A stretch of 64,000 nt of DNA from Sanyastnella coralliicola (GCF_030845195.1 NZ_CP132543.1:2745501-2809500); one strand, 5' to 3'. Numbered from the stretch's first letter, positions 31,755 through 40,642 are shown. The notes: generated by a model from the sequence alone, not told the origin. Translations and numbers: made by a program.

Positions 31755-33059
31755 ATGGGAACTTTTGTCATTGAAGGCGGACACCAACTAAGCGGTGAGA
31801 TCCAGCCACAAGGAGCTAAGAACGAAGCGCTTCAGGTTATCTCGGCGGTGCTATTGACACCAGAGCCGGTAACCATCTCTAACATACCGAACATTGTAGA
31901 CGTCAATAAACTCATCGACCTACTCCAATCTATGGGAGTTAAGGTAGAGCGATTGGCGCCTGACACTTATAAATTCCAAGCAGACGACGTCAACATGGAC
32001 TACCTCACATCAGAGGAGTTCAAGAAAAAAGGATCAAGTCTCCGCGGATCAATCATGATCATGGGGCCACTCCTGACTCGATTTGGACGAGGATTCATTC
32101 CACGTCCTGGAGGAGATAAAATTGGCCGTCGTCGTCTCGACACTCACTTCATTGGATTCCAGAACCTCGGGGCACAGTTTGACTTTGATCCGAAGGAGAG
32201 TTTCTACCGCGCACATGCAGACAAACTGAAAGGAGCTTATATGCTTCTTGACGAAGCTTCGGTTACGGGTACAGCCAACATCGTGATGGCTGCTTCTATG
32301 GCTGAAGGAACAACGACCATTTACAATGCCGCATGTGAACCTTACCTGCAGCAGTTGTGTAAGATGATCAACTCGATGGGAGGTAAAATCACGGGATTGG
32401 GATCAAACAAGCTCATCATCGAAGGGGTGGATTACCTCGGTGGATGCGATCACCGATGTCTTCCAGACATGATCGAAATCGGGTCTTTCATCGGGTTGGC
32501 TGCCATGACGCAAAGCGAGATCACGATCAAGGATGTAGCCTATGATGAGCTAGGTGTGATTCCAAGCGTCTTCAAAAAATTAGGGATCAATTTGGAGCGT
32601 AGAGGCGATGACATCTACATTCCTTCTCAGGAGGTTTACGAGATTGAAAGCTTCATTGATGGGTCGATTATGACCATTTCGGATGCGCCTTGGCCAGGGT
32701 TTACTCCTGACTTGTTGTCTATCGTTTTGGTGACAGCAACCCAAGCAAAGGGATCGGTGCTAATCCATCAGAAAATGTTCGAGAGTCGCCTCTTCTTTAC
32801 CGATAAACTCATTGATATGGGAGCTCAGATCATTTTGTGTGATCCACACCGAGCAACTGTAATCGGACTTGAAAGAAAGCAAGCGTTGAGAGGTGTGACC
32901 ATGACTTCACCTGATATCCGTGCAGGGGTTTCTCTGTTGATCGCAGCGCTCTCTGCTGAAGGAACAAGTACAATACACAACATCGGACAAATCGATCGAG
33001 GATACCAGTACATTGAGCAGCGTTTGAAAAATTTGGGAGCTCAAATAGAAAGACAATAG
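31755..33059 (+). CDS. murA: UDP-N-acetylglucosamine enolpyruvyl transferase, Asp active-site form
   Basis: First committed step of peptidoglycan synthesis: transfers enolpyruvate from PEP to UDP-GlcNAc. 434 residues; Lys22 in GAKNEALQV and SPDIRAGVSLLIAAL are conserved. The active-site loop reads IPRPGGDKIGRRRLD, with Asp121 at the place of the usual cysteine (LPGGCxIG, Cys115 in E. coli). Asp at this position is catalytically competent and prevents fosfomycin alkylation in known MurA variants, so intrinsic fosfomycin tolerance of this target is inferred. Confidence 0.96.
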   Translation: MGTFVIEGGHQLSGEIQPQGAKNEALQVISAVLLTPEPVTISNIPNIVDVNKLIDLLQSMGVKVERLAPDTYKFQADDVNMDYLTSEEFKKKGSSLRGSIMIMGPLLTRFGRGFIPRPGGDKIGRRRLDTHFIGFQNLGAQFDFDPKESFYRAHADKLKGAYMLLDEASVTGTANIVMAASMAEGTTTIYNAACEPYLQQLCKMINSMGGKITGLGSNKLIIEGVDYLGGCDHRCLPDMIEIGSFIGLAAMTQSEITIKDVAYDELGVIPSVFKKLGINLERRGDDIYIPSQEVYEIESFIDGSIMTISDAPWPGFTPDLLSIVLVTATQAKGSVLIHQKMFESRLFFTDKLIDMGAQIILCDPHRATVIGLERKQALRGVTMTSPDIRAGVSLLIAALSAEGTSTIHNIGQIDRGYQYIEQRLKNLGAQIERQ

Positions 33060-33121
33060 ACAGTTGGAATGATTGTTGCCTCTACCTGAGGGTATTCGTA
33101 TCTTTCACATCTCAAACTACA

Positions 33122-33685
33122 ATGATGAAACTAAAGTGGATTATTCCAGCGGCTATTATTTGTTTGGCTGCTTTCGGTTTTACTCTTCAAACAGAGGACA
33201 CCGTTAATATCGAAGCTGTGACACCTAAAGTTGGTACCAACATCGGTGATCTAGCTCCAGAAATTTCTATGACTTCTCCAGACGGAAAGACATACAAGCT
33301 GTCTGATTTGAAAGGACAGATCGTATTGATCGACTTCTGGGCATCTTGGTGTGGACCTTGTCGTCGTGAGAACCCGAATGTGGTTCGCGCCTACGAGAAG
33401 TACCAAAAAGCAAAGTTCAAAGACGCAAAAGGATTCGAGGTATTCTCGGTATCACTTGATAAGATGAGTGATCGTTGGGTTGCTGCCATTGCACAAGACG
33501 GTTTGACGTGGGACTACCACGTAAGCGACTTACAAGGATGGCAGAACGAAGCCGCAGGAACTTACGGTGTTAGTTCAATCCCGATGAGCTTCTTGGTAGA
33601 TCAAGACGGTGTTATCGTGGCGAAAGGACTTCGCGGTATGGCGCTCGATCAAGAAATTGACAAGCACGTAAAGAGCTTCAAGTAA
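33122..33685 (+). CDS. TlpA-like exported thioredoxin-fold protein
   Basis: Periplasmic thiol-disulfide oxidoreductase of the TlpA/ResA group. 187 residues: N-terminal hydrophobic signal or anchor (about 4-22), AhpC/TSA-like start GDLAPEISMTSPDGK, and active-site WASWCGPC (Cys77, Cys80). The cis-proline loop SSIPMSFLVDQDG is intact. ATG 33125 is one codon after the chosen start. Single-gene unit closed by a terminator. Confidence 0.88.
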   Translation: MMKLKWIIPAAIICLAAFGFTLQTEDTVNIEAVTPKVGTNIGDLAPEISMTSPDGKTYKLSDLKGQIVLIDFWASWCGPCRRENPNVVRAYEKYQKAKFKDAKGFEVFSVSLDKMSDRWVAAIAQDGLTWDYHVSDLQGWQNEAAGTYGVSSIPMSFLVDQDGVIVAKGLRGMALDQEIDKHVKSFK

Positions 33686-33705
33686 GCTACTGACACAATG
33701 ATATT

Positions 33706-33732
33706 AAGGCCTCCAAATGGAGGCCTTTTTTT
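33706..33732 (+). terminator. Terminator after the TlpA-like gene
   Basis: Perfect stem AAGGCCTCC-AAAT-GGAGGCCTT followed by a T-run. Confidence 0.92.
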
Positions 33733-33752
33733 ATGCCCCATTGGCACGTCTT

Positions 33753-33795
33753 CTGTCAGTTTGAGAGATTTGAAACTTTTTTCCTGTCAGTTTGA
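33753..33795 (+). promoter_or_regulatory. Two CTGTCAGTTTGA operator-like repeats upstream of grpE
   Basis: CTGTCAGTTTGA occurs at 33753-33764 and again at 33784-33795, exactly 31 bp apart (about three helical turns). The core GTCA-GTT-TGAC of the second copy is a dyad. A related inverted piece, CAAACTGAC, is at 33831-33839. Position and phasing suit binding of a dimeric activator upstream of the sigma-54-type promoter. Confidence 0.6.
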
Positions 33796-33809
33796 CGTAT
33801 TCCCCTTGG

Positions 33810-33825
33810 TGGCAGTATTTTTGCC
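33810..33825 (+). promoter_or_regulatory. Sigma-54-type promoter of grpE-dnaJ
   Basis: TGGCAGTATTTTTGCC matches TGGCAyrnnnnTTGCw at the invariant GG (33811-33812) and GC (33823-33824) with the required 10-base spacing. Predicted start near 33836, leaving about 19 nt before the grpE ATG. Confidence 0.65.
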
Positions 33826-33854
33826 CCTTCCAAACTGACTTGAAAAATCAAGGA

Positions 33855-34409
33855 ATGAACACGAAAGATCAGAACGAAAAGGCGCAAGCTGCGGAAGCAG
33901 TGGAAACACAAGCGGCTGAAACAAACGAAGAACAAGCAACAGAGGAGACTCCTGAGTTGAGTCGCGAAGAACAGCTTGAGGCGATGGTTGCAGAGTTGAA
34001 AGACAAGTACACTCGTTTGTTCGCGGAGTTTGACAACTTCCGCAAGCGTACAGCGAAGGAGCGTATTGAGATGCTCAAAACTGCCAGCGGCGATGTGATC
34101 AAGGAAATGCTTCCTGTACTCGACGATTTCGATCGCGCAGCTAAAGCGAACGAAGCTTCTGAAGACATCAATACGGTGAAAGAAGGTTTCAACTTGATCC
34201 ACCACAAACTCAAGCATTCACTTGAAGTGAAAGGACTCAAGCCAATGGACAGCATTGGACAACCGTTCGACACAGAATACCACGAAGCGATTACCAACAT
34301 CCCTGCTCCATCAGAAGACATGAAAGGAAAGGTTGTAGACGTAGTGGAAAAAGGATACTTCATCAACGACGCTGTACTTCGTTACGCTAAAGTTGTTGTT
34401 GGCCAGTAA
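33855..34409 (+). CDS. grpE: Nucleotide exchange factor GrpE
   Basis: Releases ADP from DnaK in the Hsp70 cycle. 184 residues from ATG 33855 (MNTKDQNEK); the longer frame would begin upstream of the promoter. An acidic Glu/Ala-rich N-terminus and coiled coil precede the core DNFRKRTAKERIEMLKTASG, MLPVLDDFDRAAKANE and the C-terminal beta domain (GQPFDTEYHEAITNIPAPSE, VVEKGYFINDAVLRYAKVVV). Nine bases before dnaJ; dnaK is not nearby. Confidence 0.96.
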   Translation: MNTKDQNEKAQAAEAVETQAAETNEEQATEETPELSREEQLEAMVAELKDKYTRLFAEFDNFRKRTAKERIEMLKTASGDVIKEMLPVLDDFDRAAKANEASEDINTVKEGFNLIHHKLKHSLEVKGLKPMDSIGQPFDTEYHEAITNIPAPSEDMKGKVVDVVEKGYFINDAVLRYAKVVVGQ

Positions 34410-34418
34410 TAGCTAGAC

Positions 34419-35546
34419 ATGGCAAAGAGAGATTATTACGAAGTACTTGGTGTAAGCAAGGGAGCCACTGATTCTGAGATCAAGAAGGCCTACCGTAAGC
34501 TTGCCCTAAAGTACCACCCGGATAAGAACCCTGACGACAAGGAAGCTGAGGAGAAGTTCAAGGAGGCAGCTGAAGCCTACGAAGTCTTGAGCAATGCTCA
34601 GAAAAAGCAACAATACGATCAGTTCGGACATGACGGCATGCGCGGTGGCTTCGGCGGCGGCGGTGGCGGCATGAACATGGACGACATCTTCAGTCAGTTC
34701 GGAGACATCTTTGGTGGTGCCTTTGGCGGAGGTGGCTTTGGTGGCGGATTCGGTGGCGGTGGTCAACGAGCTGGACGCCGTACCAAAGGATCTAACCTGC
34801 GAATCAAGGTAAAACTGACCTTGGAAGAGGTAGCTGAAGGAGTGCAAAAGAAGATCAAGGTCTTCAAGCAAGTTCCTGCCGAAGGCGTTCAATACGATAC
34901 CTGTCCTACCTGTAAAGGAACCGGTCAAGTTCGTCGTGTGACGAATACCTTCCTCGGTCAGATGGCTACTACTTCTACTTGCCCTACTTGTCATGGTGCA
35001 GGGAAGACAGTGACTTCGAAGCCAAAAGACGCCGATGAATTCGGATTGAAGCGTGAAGAGAAAATCGTGACCATCGATATTCCTGCAGGGGTAGAAGAAG
35101 GCATGCAGCTCAACGTTCGCGGCGAAGGTAACGCCGGACCATTTGGAGGAATTAGCGGAGATCTTCTCGTCGTGATCGAAGAGATTGAGCACGATGTATT
35201 AAAGCGTAATGGAAACAACCTCCACTACGATCTCTACCTAAACTTTGTAGACGCCGCTATGGGAGCTTCAGCCGAAGTACCATTGGTGAACGGCCGCGCA
35301 AAAATCAAGGTTGACCCAGGAACGCAAAGTGGTAAGATTGTCCGCCTACGTGGTAAAGGGCTACCTAGCGTTGACAGCTATGGAAACGGAGATTTATTGG
35401 TGAATATCAATGTATGGACACCACAAAAACTCTCTAGCGAGGAAAAAGAATTACTGGAGAAGCTAAGAGGTTCGGAGAACTTCAAGCCCAACCCTTCGAA
35501 TAAGGATAAAGGCTTCTTCCAGAAAGTGAAGGAGATGTTCTCCTAA
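34419..35546 (+). CDS. dnaJ: Chaperone DnaJ, two-motif cysteine-rich domain
   Basis: Hsp40 co-chaperone that delivers substrates to DnaK and stimulates its ATPase. 375 residues: J-domain with HPD (33-35), Gly-rich/Phe linker (about 70-120), substrate-binding domains and C-terminal dimerisation part. The cysteine-rich region has only two CxxCxGxG motifs (CPTCKGTG 162-169 and CPTCHGAG 188-195) instead of four, so only one zinc site is possible. Co-transcribed with grpE from the sigma-54-type promoter. Confidence 0.95.
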   Translation: MAKRDYYEVLGVSKGATDSEIKKAYRKLALKYHPDKNPDDKEAEEKFKEAAEAYEVLSNAQKKQQYDQFGHDGMRGGFGGGGGGMNMDDIFSQFGDIFGGAFGGGGFGGGFGGGGQRAGRRTKGSNLRIKVKLTLEEVAEGVQKKIKVFKQVPAEGVQYDTCPTCKGTGQVRRVTNTFLGQMATTSTCPTCHGAGKTVTSKPKDADEFGLKREEKIVTIDIPAGVEEGMQLNVRGEGNAGPFGGISGDLLVVIEEIEHDVLKRNGNNLHYDLYLNFVDAAMGASAEVPLVNGRAKIKVDPGTQSGKIVRLRGKGLPSVDSYGNGDLLVNINVWTPQKLSSEEKELLEKLRGSENFKPNPSNKDKGFFQKVKEMFS

Positions 35547-35571
35547 TATTATGACCACTGAACACGATTTT

Positions 35572-35607
35572 GGTGCGTTGCTGTGATTAGTAACGCACCA
35601 TTTTTTT
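35572..35607 (+). terminator. Terminator after dnaJ
   Basis: Stem GGTGCGTT / AACGCACC (with extra CT/AG pairing inside) followed by ATTTTTTT. Confidence 0.9.
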
Positions 35608-35640
35608 GTTTGAATAGATTTGTTGCAAGCACCAAAGCCT

Positions 35641-36573
35641 ATGAATGCATTAGAAGCGATTTCTATTGATAAGAGTTATGCGAACCATGTAGCATTGCAC
35701 GATGTCAATATCACCGTCCCAGAGAAGAGCATCTTCGGTCTCTTGGGTCCAAACGGAGCTGGGAAGACCAGCTTGATTCGCATTATCAATCGAATCACCG
35801 GACCAGATAACGGAGAGATCAAATTCTTCGGAGATGCATTGAACCCAGAACATGTGAACCAAATCGGATACCTCCCGGAGGAACGCGGTTTGTACAAAAA
35901 GATGAAGGTAGGTGAGCAAGCGCTCTACCTAGCTCAACTCAAAGGTATGTCGAAGTTTGATGCGAAGGTGAAACTCAACGAATGGTTTGAGCGCTTAGAA
36001 ATTGGAGACTGGTGGAACAAAAAGGTAGAGGAATTGAGTAAGGGTATGGCCCAAAAAATTCAATTCGTTACAACAGTACTTCACGAGCCAAGACTGCTCA
36101 TCCTCGATGAACCTTTTTCAGGGTTTGATCCGATTAACACGGCGATAGTACGAAAGGAGATCTTGCGACTTCGTGACCAAGGAAGCACCATTATTCTCTC
36201 TACACACAACATGGGCAGTGTGGAGGAAATCTGTGACAGCATCGCCTTGATCAATAAATCACGTGTGGTTCTTGACGGTTCAGTAGATGAAGTTCGCCGT
36301 CGATTCAATGAAAACGAGTTCTTGATACGATACGAAGGGTCAGCAGTATCCCTCGCGAACAGTTTATGGACTAACTATGAGCTCATCAGCAATTCACGTG
36401 ATGAGGATGAAGGAGACAACGAAGCGATCATCAAACTGAAGGATGAACGCACTTTGAACGACCTCTTGAATACCCTTACTCCAAACGTTCAGATCCTGGA
36501 GGCTAGACCACATATTGCCAGCATGAATGACATCTTCATTCAAGCAGTTGAACAATCAAAACACACGTCATGA
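35641..36573 (+). CDS. ABC exporter ATP-binding protein (NatA-like)
   Basis: Powers the ABC-2 permease encoded next. 310 residues from ATG 35641 (MNALEAISIDKSY). Walker A GPNGAGKT (36-43), signature ELSKGMAQK, Walker B LLILDEPFSGFDP and switch His in LSTHNMGSVEE. The ~80 residues after the NBD resemble the C-terminal part of NatA/CcmA-type ATPases. Its stop overlaps the permease start (ATGA). Substrate unknown; sodium or small-molecule export would be a guess. Confidence 0.92.
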   Translation: MNALEAISIDKSYANHVALHDVNITVPEKSIFGLLGPNGAGKTSLIRIINRITGPDNGEIKFFGDALNPEHVNQIGYLPEERGLYKKMKVGEQALYLAQLKGMSKFDAKVKLNEWFERLEIGDWWNKKVEELSKGMAQKIQFVTTVLHEPRLLILDEPFSGFDPINTAIVRKEILRLRDQGSTIILSTHNMGSVEEICDSIALINKSRVVLDGSVDEVRRRFNENEFLIRYEGSAVSLANSLWTNYELISNSRDEDEGDNEAIIKLKDERTLNDLLNTLTPNVQILEARPHIASMNDIFIQAVEQSKHTS

Positions 36574-37913
36574 GTAAAGTAGGACTGATCATTAAACGCG
36601 AGTACCTCAGCCGCGTTCGTAAACGTTCGTTCATCATCATGACGATCTTGGGGCCTTTGCTTTTCGCCGGATTGATGGCGGTGGCCATTTTTGCTGTGGT
36701 CGCTGATTCGGTAGATCACAAAGTACTGGTGGTTGATCCAGAAGGATTGATCACGCGTTATGAAGACGGCATCGGACAGTACTTACCGACATGCCCTGAT
36801 TGTTTCCCTGAGCGTGACGACTATATCTACCGATTCACGGATAAAGCCCTCGCTGATTCTACCTTCATGGCAAGTGATTACACCTTGATGGTGTCTTTGC
36901 TTCCTGATCAGTATCAACACAAAAAAGCAGAGCTCTACTATAAGAAAGTCCCGAGTTCAATCGCAACCAATGTGATTGAAGGTGATTTGGAGGCAGCACT
37001 AGAGCGAGCTAAAGTGGCTGAATCGAGTCTTGACTATGCTACGTACAAGGCGTTAAAGGTGAATATCCAACTCCAAAAGTTCAGCATTGATAAAGGAGAA
37101 GAATACGACGACAGTAAGGCTGGAATTGGAATGTTCTTCGCCGTGATTATCTTCTTCTTCATATTCCTGTTCGGAGCTTATGTAATGCGCGGAGTTATTG
37201 AGGAGAAGACGAATCGAATCGTTGAAGTGATTGTGTCTTCTGTAAAGCCATTCCAGCTTATGATGGGTAAGATCATCGGAGTAGGATTCGTTGCGATCAC
37301 TCAAGTTGTCATCTGGGTGGCCTTTTCACTGATCATTTTCACCATTGCGGGGGCGCTGTTCGAGAGCGGTGCATTCACGGATACGGATGCCATGGCTCAA
37401 GTAATGGAACAACAGGGTGGTGCCGCAAATATGGATTTTGAGACCTACCTCTCTCAAACTGATGGGTTGAGCACCATTATCGATATGAATTGGGGCTACC
37501 TCATTCTCATGTTCATTGTCTTCTTTGTGGGTGGATATGTACTTTATTCTTCCCTATTCGCAGCCATTGGAGCGGTAGTAGATAACGAAACAGATACGCA
37601 GCAGTTAATGATGCCGGTGATGTTGCCGCTCTTCTTCGCATACTTCATTGCGATTATGAGTGTCAACAATCCAGAAGGAGTTGCAGCACAGGTATTCTCC
37701 ATCATACCATTCACCTCCCCTACGGTAATGATGGTGAGAGTGGCTGTTGGCAATGTGCCCGTTTGGGAACTCCTACTCAGCGTTGTCTTACTGATCGCCA
37801 CTTGTTTCTTCATGGTATGGTTAGCAGCCAAGATTTACCGCACGGGTATTTTGATGTACGGTAAACGTCCGACCTACCGCGAATTGTGGAAATGGCTATT
37901 TTATAAGACATGA
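36570..37913 (+). CDS. ABC-2 type permease (NatB-like)
   Basis: Integral membrane partner of the preceding ATPase. 447 residues: first helix about 22-45, a large extracytoplasmic domain (about 46-190), then five to six helices from GIGMFFAVIIFFFIFLFGAY. The cytoplasmic motif RGVIEEKTNRIVEVIVSSVK is characteristic of NatB/YhaP-type permeases. Overlaps its neighbours by four bases on both sides. Confidence 0.9.
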   Translation: MSKVGLIIKREYLSRVRKRSFIIMTILGPLLFAGLMAVAIFAVVADSVDHKVLVVDPEGLITRYEDGIGQYLPTCPDCFPERDDYIYRFTDKALADSTFMASDYTLMVSLLPDQYQHKKAELYYKKVPSSIATNVIEGDLEAALERAKVAESSLDYATYKALKVNIQLQKFSIDKGEEYDDSKAGIGMFFAVIIFFFIFLFGAYVMRGVIEEKTNRIVEVIVSSVKPFQLMMGKIIGVGFVAITQVVIWVAFSLIIFTIAGALFESGAFTDTDAMAQVMEQQGGAANMDFETYLSQTDGLSTIIDMNWGYLILMFIVFFVGGYVLYSSLFAAIGAVVDNETDTQQLMMPVMLPLFFAYFIAIMSVNNPEGVAAQVFSIIPFTSPTVMMVRVAVGNVPVWELLLSVVLLIATCFFMVWLAAKIYRTGILMYGKRPTYRELWKWLFYKT

Positions 37914-38842
37914 GTCGTGTAGCCGTCATCGATTGTGGAACCAACACCTTCAATATTCTGATCGTTGAGATCGAGAATGACAGCTGGAAACCTGTGTTCT
38001 CCAACAAGGTATCCGTCAAGCTGGGTAAAGGAGGGATTGGCCAAGGGGTGATTCGCGCTGACCGAATGGCCCGCGGACTTGATGCTCTGATGGTGCACCA
38101 CCACTCGATGATGAATCTTGGTACTTCTAAAAGTGCGGTCTTTGCTACTTCCGCTTTGCGGGAAGCGAGCAACGCCATTCAATTCATCAATAAGGCACGT
38201 TCCATGTTCGGAATGGAAGTGAAAGTCATTGATGGTGAACGAGAGGCTGAACTCATTTTTGAAGGCGTCAAGCAAACCATGGACATCGGCCAAGACTACA
38301 TCACGGTCATGGACATCGGTGGTGGGAGCACGGAATTTATCATTGCCAATCAAGACGGTATTGCTTGGAAACATAGTTTTCCGCTGGGAGTCTCGCGTTT
38401 ATTTGAACAGATCCAACCCAATGATCCTTTCCTACCCGATGACTCCAAGCGTCTCGAGAAGCACTTGCACCGAGTGTTGGAACCACTTCAAGCAGCCCTC
38501 AAGCAGTTCCCAAGCGAAACCATCGTAGGTTCAAGTGGATCGTTTGACACCCTGCTCGACATGTACAATTCGCATGTCGGACAGTCATCCAATGGCCTTT
38601 CAGATGTTATTCCGATCAATGCATTCCGTTCGATGCATGCAGACATGCTTAAGCTTGATCGTGATCAGCGCTTAAAGATTCCTGGCATGCTTCCTTTACG
38701 TGTAGACTTCATGCCGATCTCTACGCACTTGATCAATTACCTTGTCAAGCACCTGAATTACAAGAAGATTCATCGTTCGGCCTACGCCATGAAAGAAGGA
38801 ATCGTCAAAGAGATCATCGACGGGAAGATTGTATTGGAATGA
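37910..38842 (+). CDS. Ppx/GppA family phosphatase
   Basis: Exopolyphosphatase or pppGpp phosphohydrolase-like protein of the actin-like ATPase superfamily. 310 residues: phosphate loop 1 VAVIDCGTNTFNILIVEI and phosphate loop 2 VMDIGGGSTEFIIANQDG, then the adenosine-like loop GSSGSFDTLLD. It lacks the C-terminal HD domain of E. coli Ppx, as is usual for this shorter class. Overlaps the permease stop (ATGA), so it belongs to the same operon. Substrate not resolved. Confidence 0.9.
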   Translation: MSRVAVIDCGTNTFNILIVEIENDSWKPVFSNKVSVKLGKGGIGQGVIRADRMARGLDALMVHHHSMMNLGTSKSAVFATSALREASNAIQFINKARSMFGMEVKVIDGEREAELIFEGVKQTMDIGQDYITVMDIGGGSTEFIIANQDGIAWKHSFPLGVSRLFEQIQPNDPFLPDDSKRLEKHLHRVLEPLQAALKQFPSETIVGSSGSFDTLLDMYNSHVGQSSNGLSDVIPINAFRSMHADMLKLDRDQRLKIPGMLPLRVDFMPISTHLINYLVKHLNYKKIHRSAYAMKEGIVKEIIDGKIVLE

Positions 38843-38849
38843 AAGTTGA

Positions 38850-38857
38850 TACCTTCG
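38850..38857 (+). promoter_or_regulatory. Possible -7 box before the AAA+ response regulator
   Basis: TACCTTCG, a TTCG variant of the -7 box, 8 bases before the first in-frame ATG (38866) and 17 before the preferred one (38875). It would allow expression independent of the ppx operon. Confidence 0.35.
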
Positions 38858-38874
38858 TAAGGTAAATGAACGAC

Positions 38875-40041
38875 ATGGCCCAGATCCTTATTATTGACGA
38901 CGAAGCAAGCATCCGCAGTTCACTGCGTGAGATCCTCGAATACGAAGACTACAAAGTTGAAGAAGCTGAGAATGGCAAAGAGGGTATTCAAAAGATTCAA
39001 GATGGCAAGTTCGACTTGATCTTCTGTGATATCAAAATGCCAGGAATGGACGGCATCGAAACGCTTGAACGTATTCGTTTGATGGAGGTGGAAACTCCTG
39101 TTGTCATGATTTCAGGACATGGTACTGTAGAAACAGCCGTAGAAGCATTGAAGAAAGGGGCATGGGATTTCATTGAAAAGCCACTCGACCTCAATCGAAT
39201 CCTTGTGACTCTTCGTAATGCCTCTGACACGAGCGCACTTGTTGAGGAGACAAAGACCCTCAAGCGCAAGATCAATAAGCAGCTGAGCAGTAACATCATT
39301 GGCGAGTCCGAAGCTATCATGGAGATCAAGAAGATGATCGAAACTGTAGCTCCAAGTGAAGCACGCGTGTTGATAACTGGTGGAAATGGATCAGGTAAAG
39401 AATTGGTTGCTCGTTCATTGCACAGCAACAGCGAACGCGCGAAGAAGCCTTTCATCGAAGTCAACTGTGCGGCCATTCCTTCTGAGTTGATTGAAAGTGA
39501 GTTGTTCGGTCACGAAAAAGGTGCCTTTACTTCAGCCATTAAGCAGCGCAAAGGAAAGTTCGAACAAGCAGACGGCGGAACGCTGTTCTTAGATGAGATT
39601 GGTGATATGAGCGCTTCGGCGCAAGCCAAAGTGCTACGTGCATTGCAAGAACACAAAATCACACGTGTTGGAGGCGACAAAGACATTAAGGTGAATGTGC
39701 GTGTATTCGCTGCAACGAATAAAGATCTGCGCAAAGAAATCGCTGAAGGGAACTTCCGTGAAGATTTGTACCACCGTTTGAACGTGATTCCGATTCACGT
39801 TCCTTCATTGAAGGATCGCAAAGACGACATTCCGTTGTTGGCAGACTTCTTTATCGAGAACATTTGCAACGATTACGGTATGCCGGCTAAAGAGATCACT
39901 GCTTCTGCCATCAAAGAACTTCAGAAGGGTGAATGGACAGGAAACATCCGAGAGCTGCGGAACGTGATTGAGCGTCTAATTATTTTATGTCCAGACAAGA
40001 TTGATGGTGCAGACGTGAAGAAATACGCCCAAATCAGCTAG
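38875..40041 (+). CDS. NtrC-type sigma-54 activator response regulator without DNA-binding domain
   Basis: Response regulator driving sigma-54 RNA polymerase through ATP hydrolysis. 388 residues from ATG 38875 (MAQILIIDDE); ATG 38866 adds three. Receiver domain with phosphoacceptor Asp52 in FCDIKMPG. AAA+ domain with Walker A GGNGSGKE, Walker B TLFLDEIGD and arginine-finger region FREDLYHRLNVIPI. The sigma-contact loop reads GAFTSA instead of GAFTGA. The protein stops soon after the AAA+ lid (LRNVIERLIILCP), so the usual C-terminal Fis-type helix-turn-helix is missing. No cognate kinase is adjacent. Confidence 0.9.
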   Translation: MAQILIIDDEASIRSSLREILEYEDYKVEEAENGKEGIQKIQDGKFDLIFCDIKMPGMDGIETLERIRLMEVETPVVMISGHGTVETAVEALKKGAWDFIEKPLDLNRILVTLRNASDTSALVEETKTLKRKINKQLSSNIIGESEAIMEIKKMIETVAPSEARVLITGGNGSGKELVARSLHSNSERAKKPFIEVNCAAIPSELIESELFGHEKGAFTSAIKQRKGKFEQADGGTLFLDEIGDMSASAQAKVLRALQEHKITRVGGDKDIKVNVRVFAATNKDLRKEIAEGNFREDLYHRLNVIPIHVPSLKDRKDDIPLLADFFIENICNDYGMPAKEITASAIKELQKGEWTGNIRELRNVIERLIILCPDKIDGADVKKYAQIS

Positions 40042-40179
40042 TCTTACCAACGGAATCCTCCGGAACCCCGCTCCTACAGCCTCTTTCAAAAAAAGTTACA
40101 AAAAGAGGCAACCAGTTGATGTAAGTACCGTCTTACATATGGAACACACCGAAAGTGTTTCATTAAAAAATTTCGAATC

Positions 40180-40605
40180 ATGGAGTGGATTCATCAAATT
40201 CTAAACAGCGACAATACCGGAATTGCGGTACTAGTCGGATTCTTGCTCCTAGTCGGTGCATTGGCCAAATGGCAGCTCTTCGTTAAGGCTAACCAGCCTG
40301 GAATTGCCTCTCTCGTGCCGATTTGGGACCTTATCGTTACTCTCAAGATCGTTGGTCGTCCTGGGAGCCACATCCTATTATTCCTGATTCCTGTATTCAA
40401 CATTTACTTTGCTTTCCGCGTGCTTATTGAGCTGGCTCAGAGCTTCGGAAAGAATCAGGTGATCGATTACGTATTCGCCATTGTATTTAACATCTTCTAC
40501 CTCCTAAACCTCGGTCTGGCGTACAACGAGGAATACCATGGACCCGTTTACGGGCTCTCAAAGGAGGAGATCCAGGAACGCGAGGCGCGCTACGCCACAG
40601 CCTGA
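40180..40605 (+). CDS. DUF5684-like membrane protein
   Basis: 141 residues with three hydrophobic helices (about 15-32, 62-82 and 90-115). The segment WQLFVKANQPGIASLVPIWD resembles the DUF5684 family, small membrane proteins sometimes fused or linked to signal peptidase I. ATG 40180 (MEWIHQILN). Function unknown. The 138 bases upstream contain an inverted repeat GCCTCTTT/AAAGAGGC (about 40079-40108). Confidence 0.75.
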   Translation: MEWIHQILNSDNTGIAVLVGFLLLVGALAKWQLFVKANQPGIASLVPIWDLIVTLKIVGRPGSHILLFLIPVFNIYFAFRVLIELAQSFGKNQVIDYVFAIVFNIFYLLNLGLAYNEEYHGPVYGLSKEEIQEREARYATA

Positions 40606-40642
40606 CGCTCAGCGTCCTAAAACTAGCTCTACGTATTGGTGT

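Noticed and set aside
33741-33756. Second sigma-54 promoter at TTGGCACG upstream of grpE
   Set aside because: The -24 half is perfect but the -12 TTGC is absent at the required spacing.
34506-35192. 228-codon minus-strand frame opposite dnaJ
   Set aside because: Shadow of the Gly-rich and conserved DnaJ coding frame; no independent start signal or domain.
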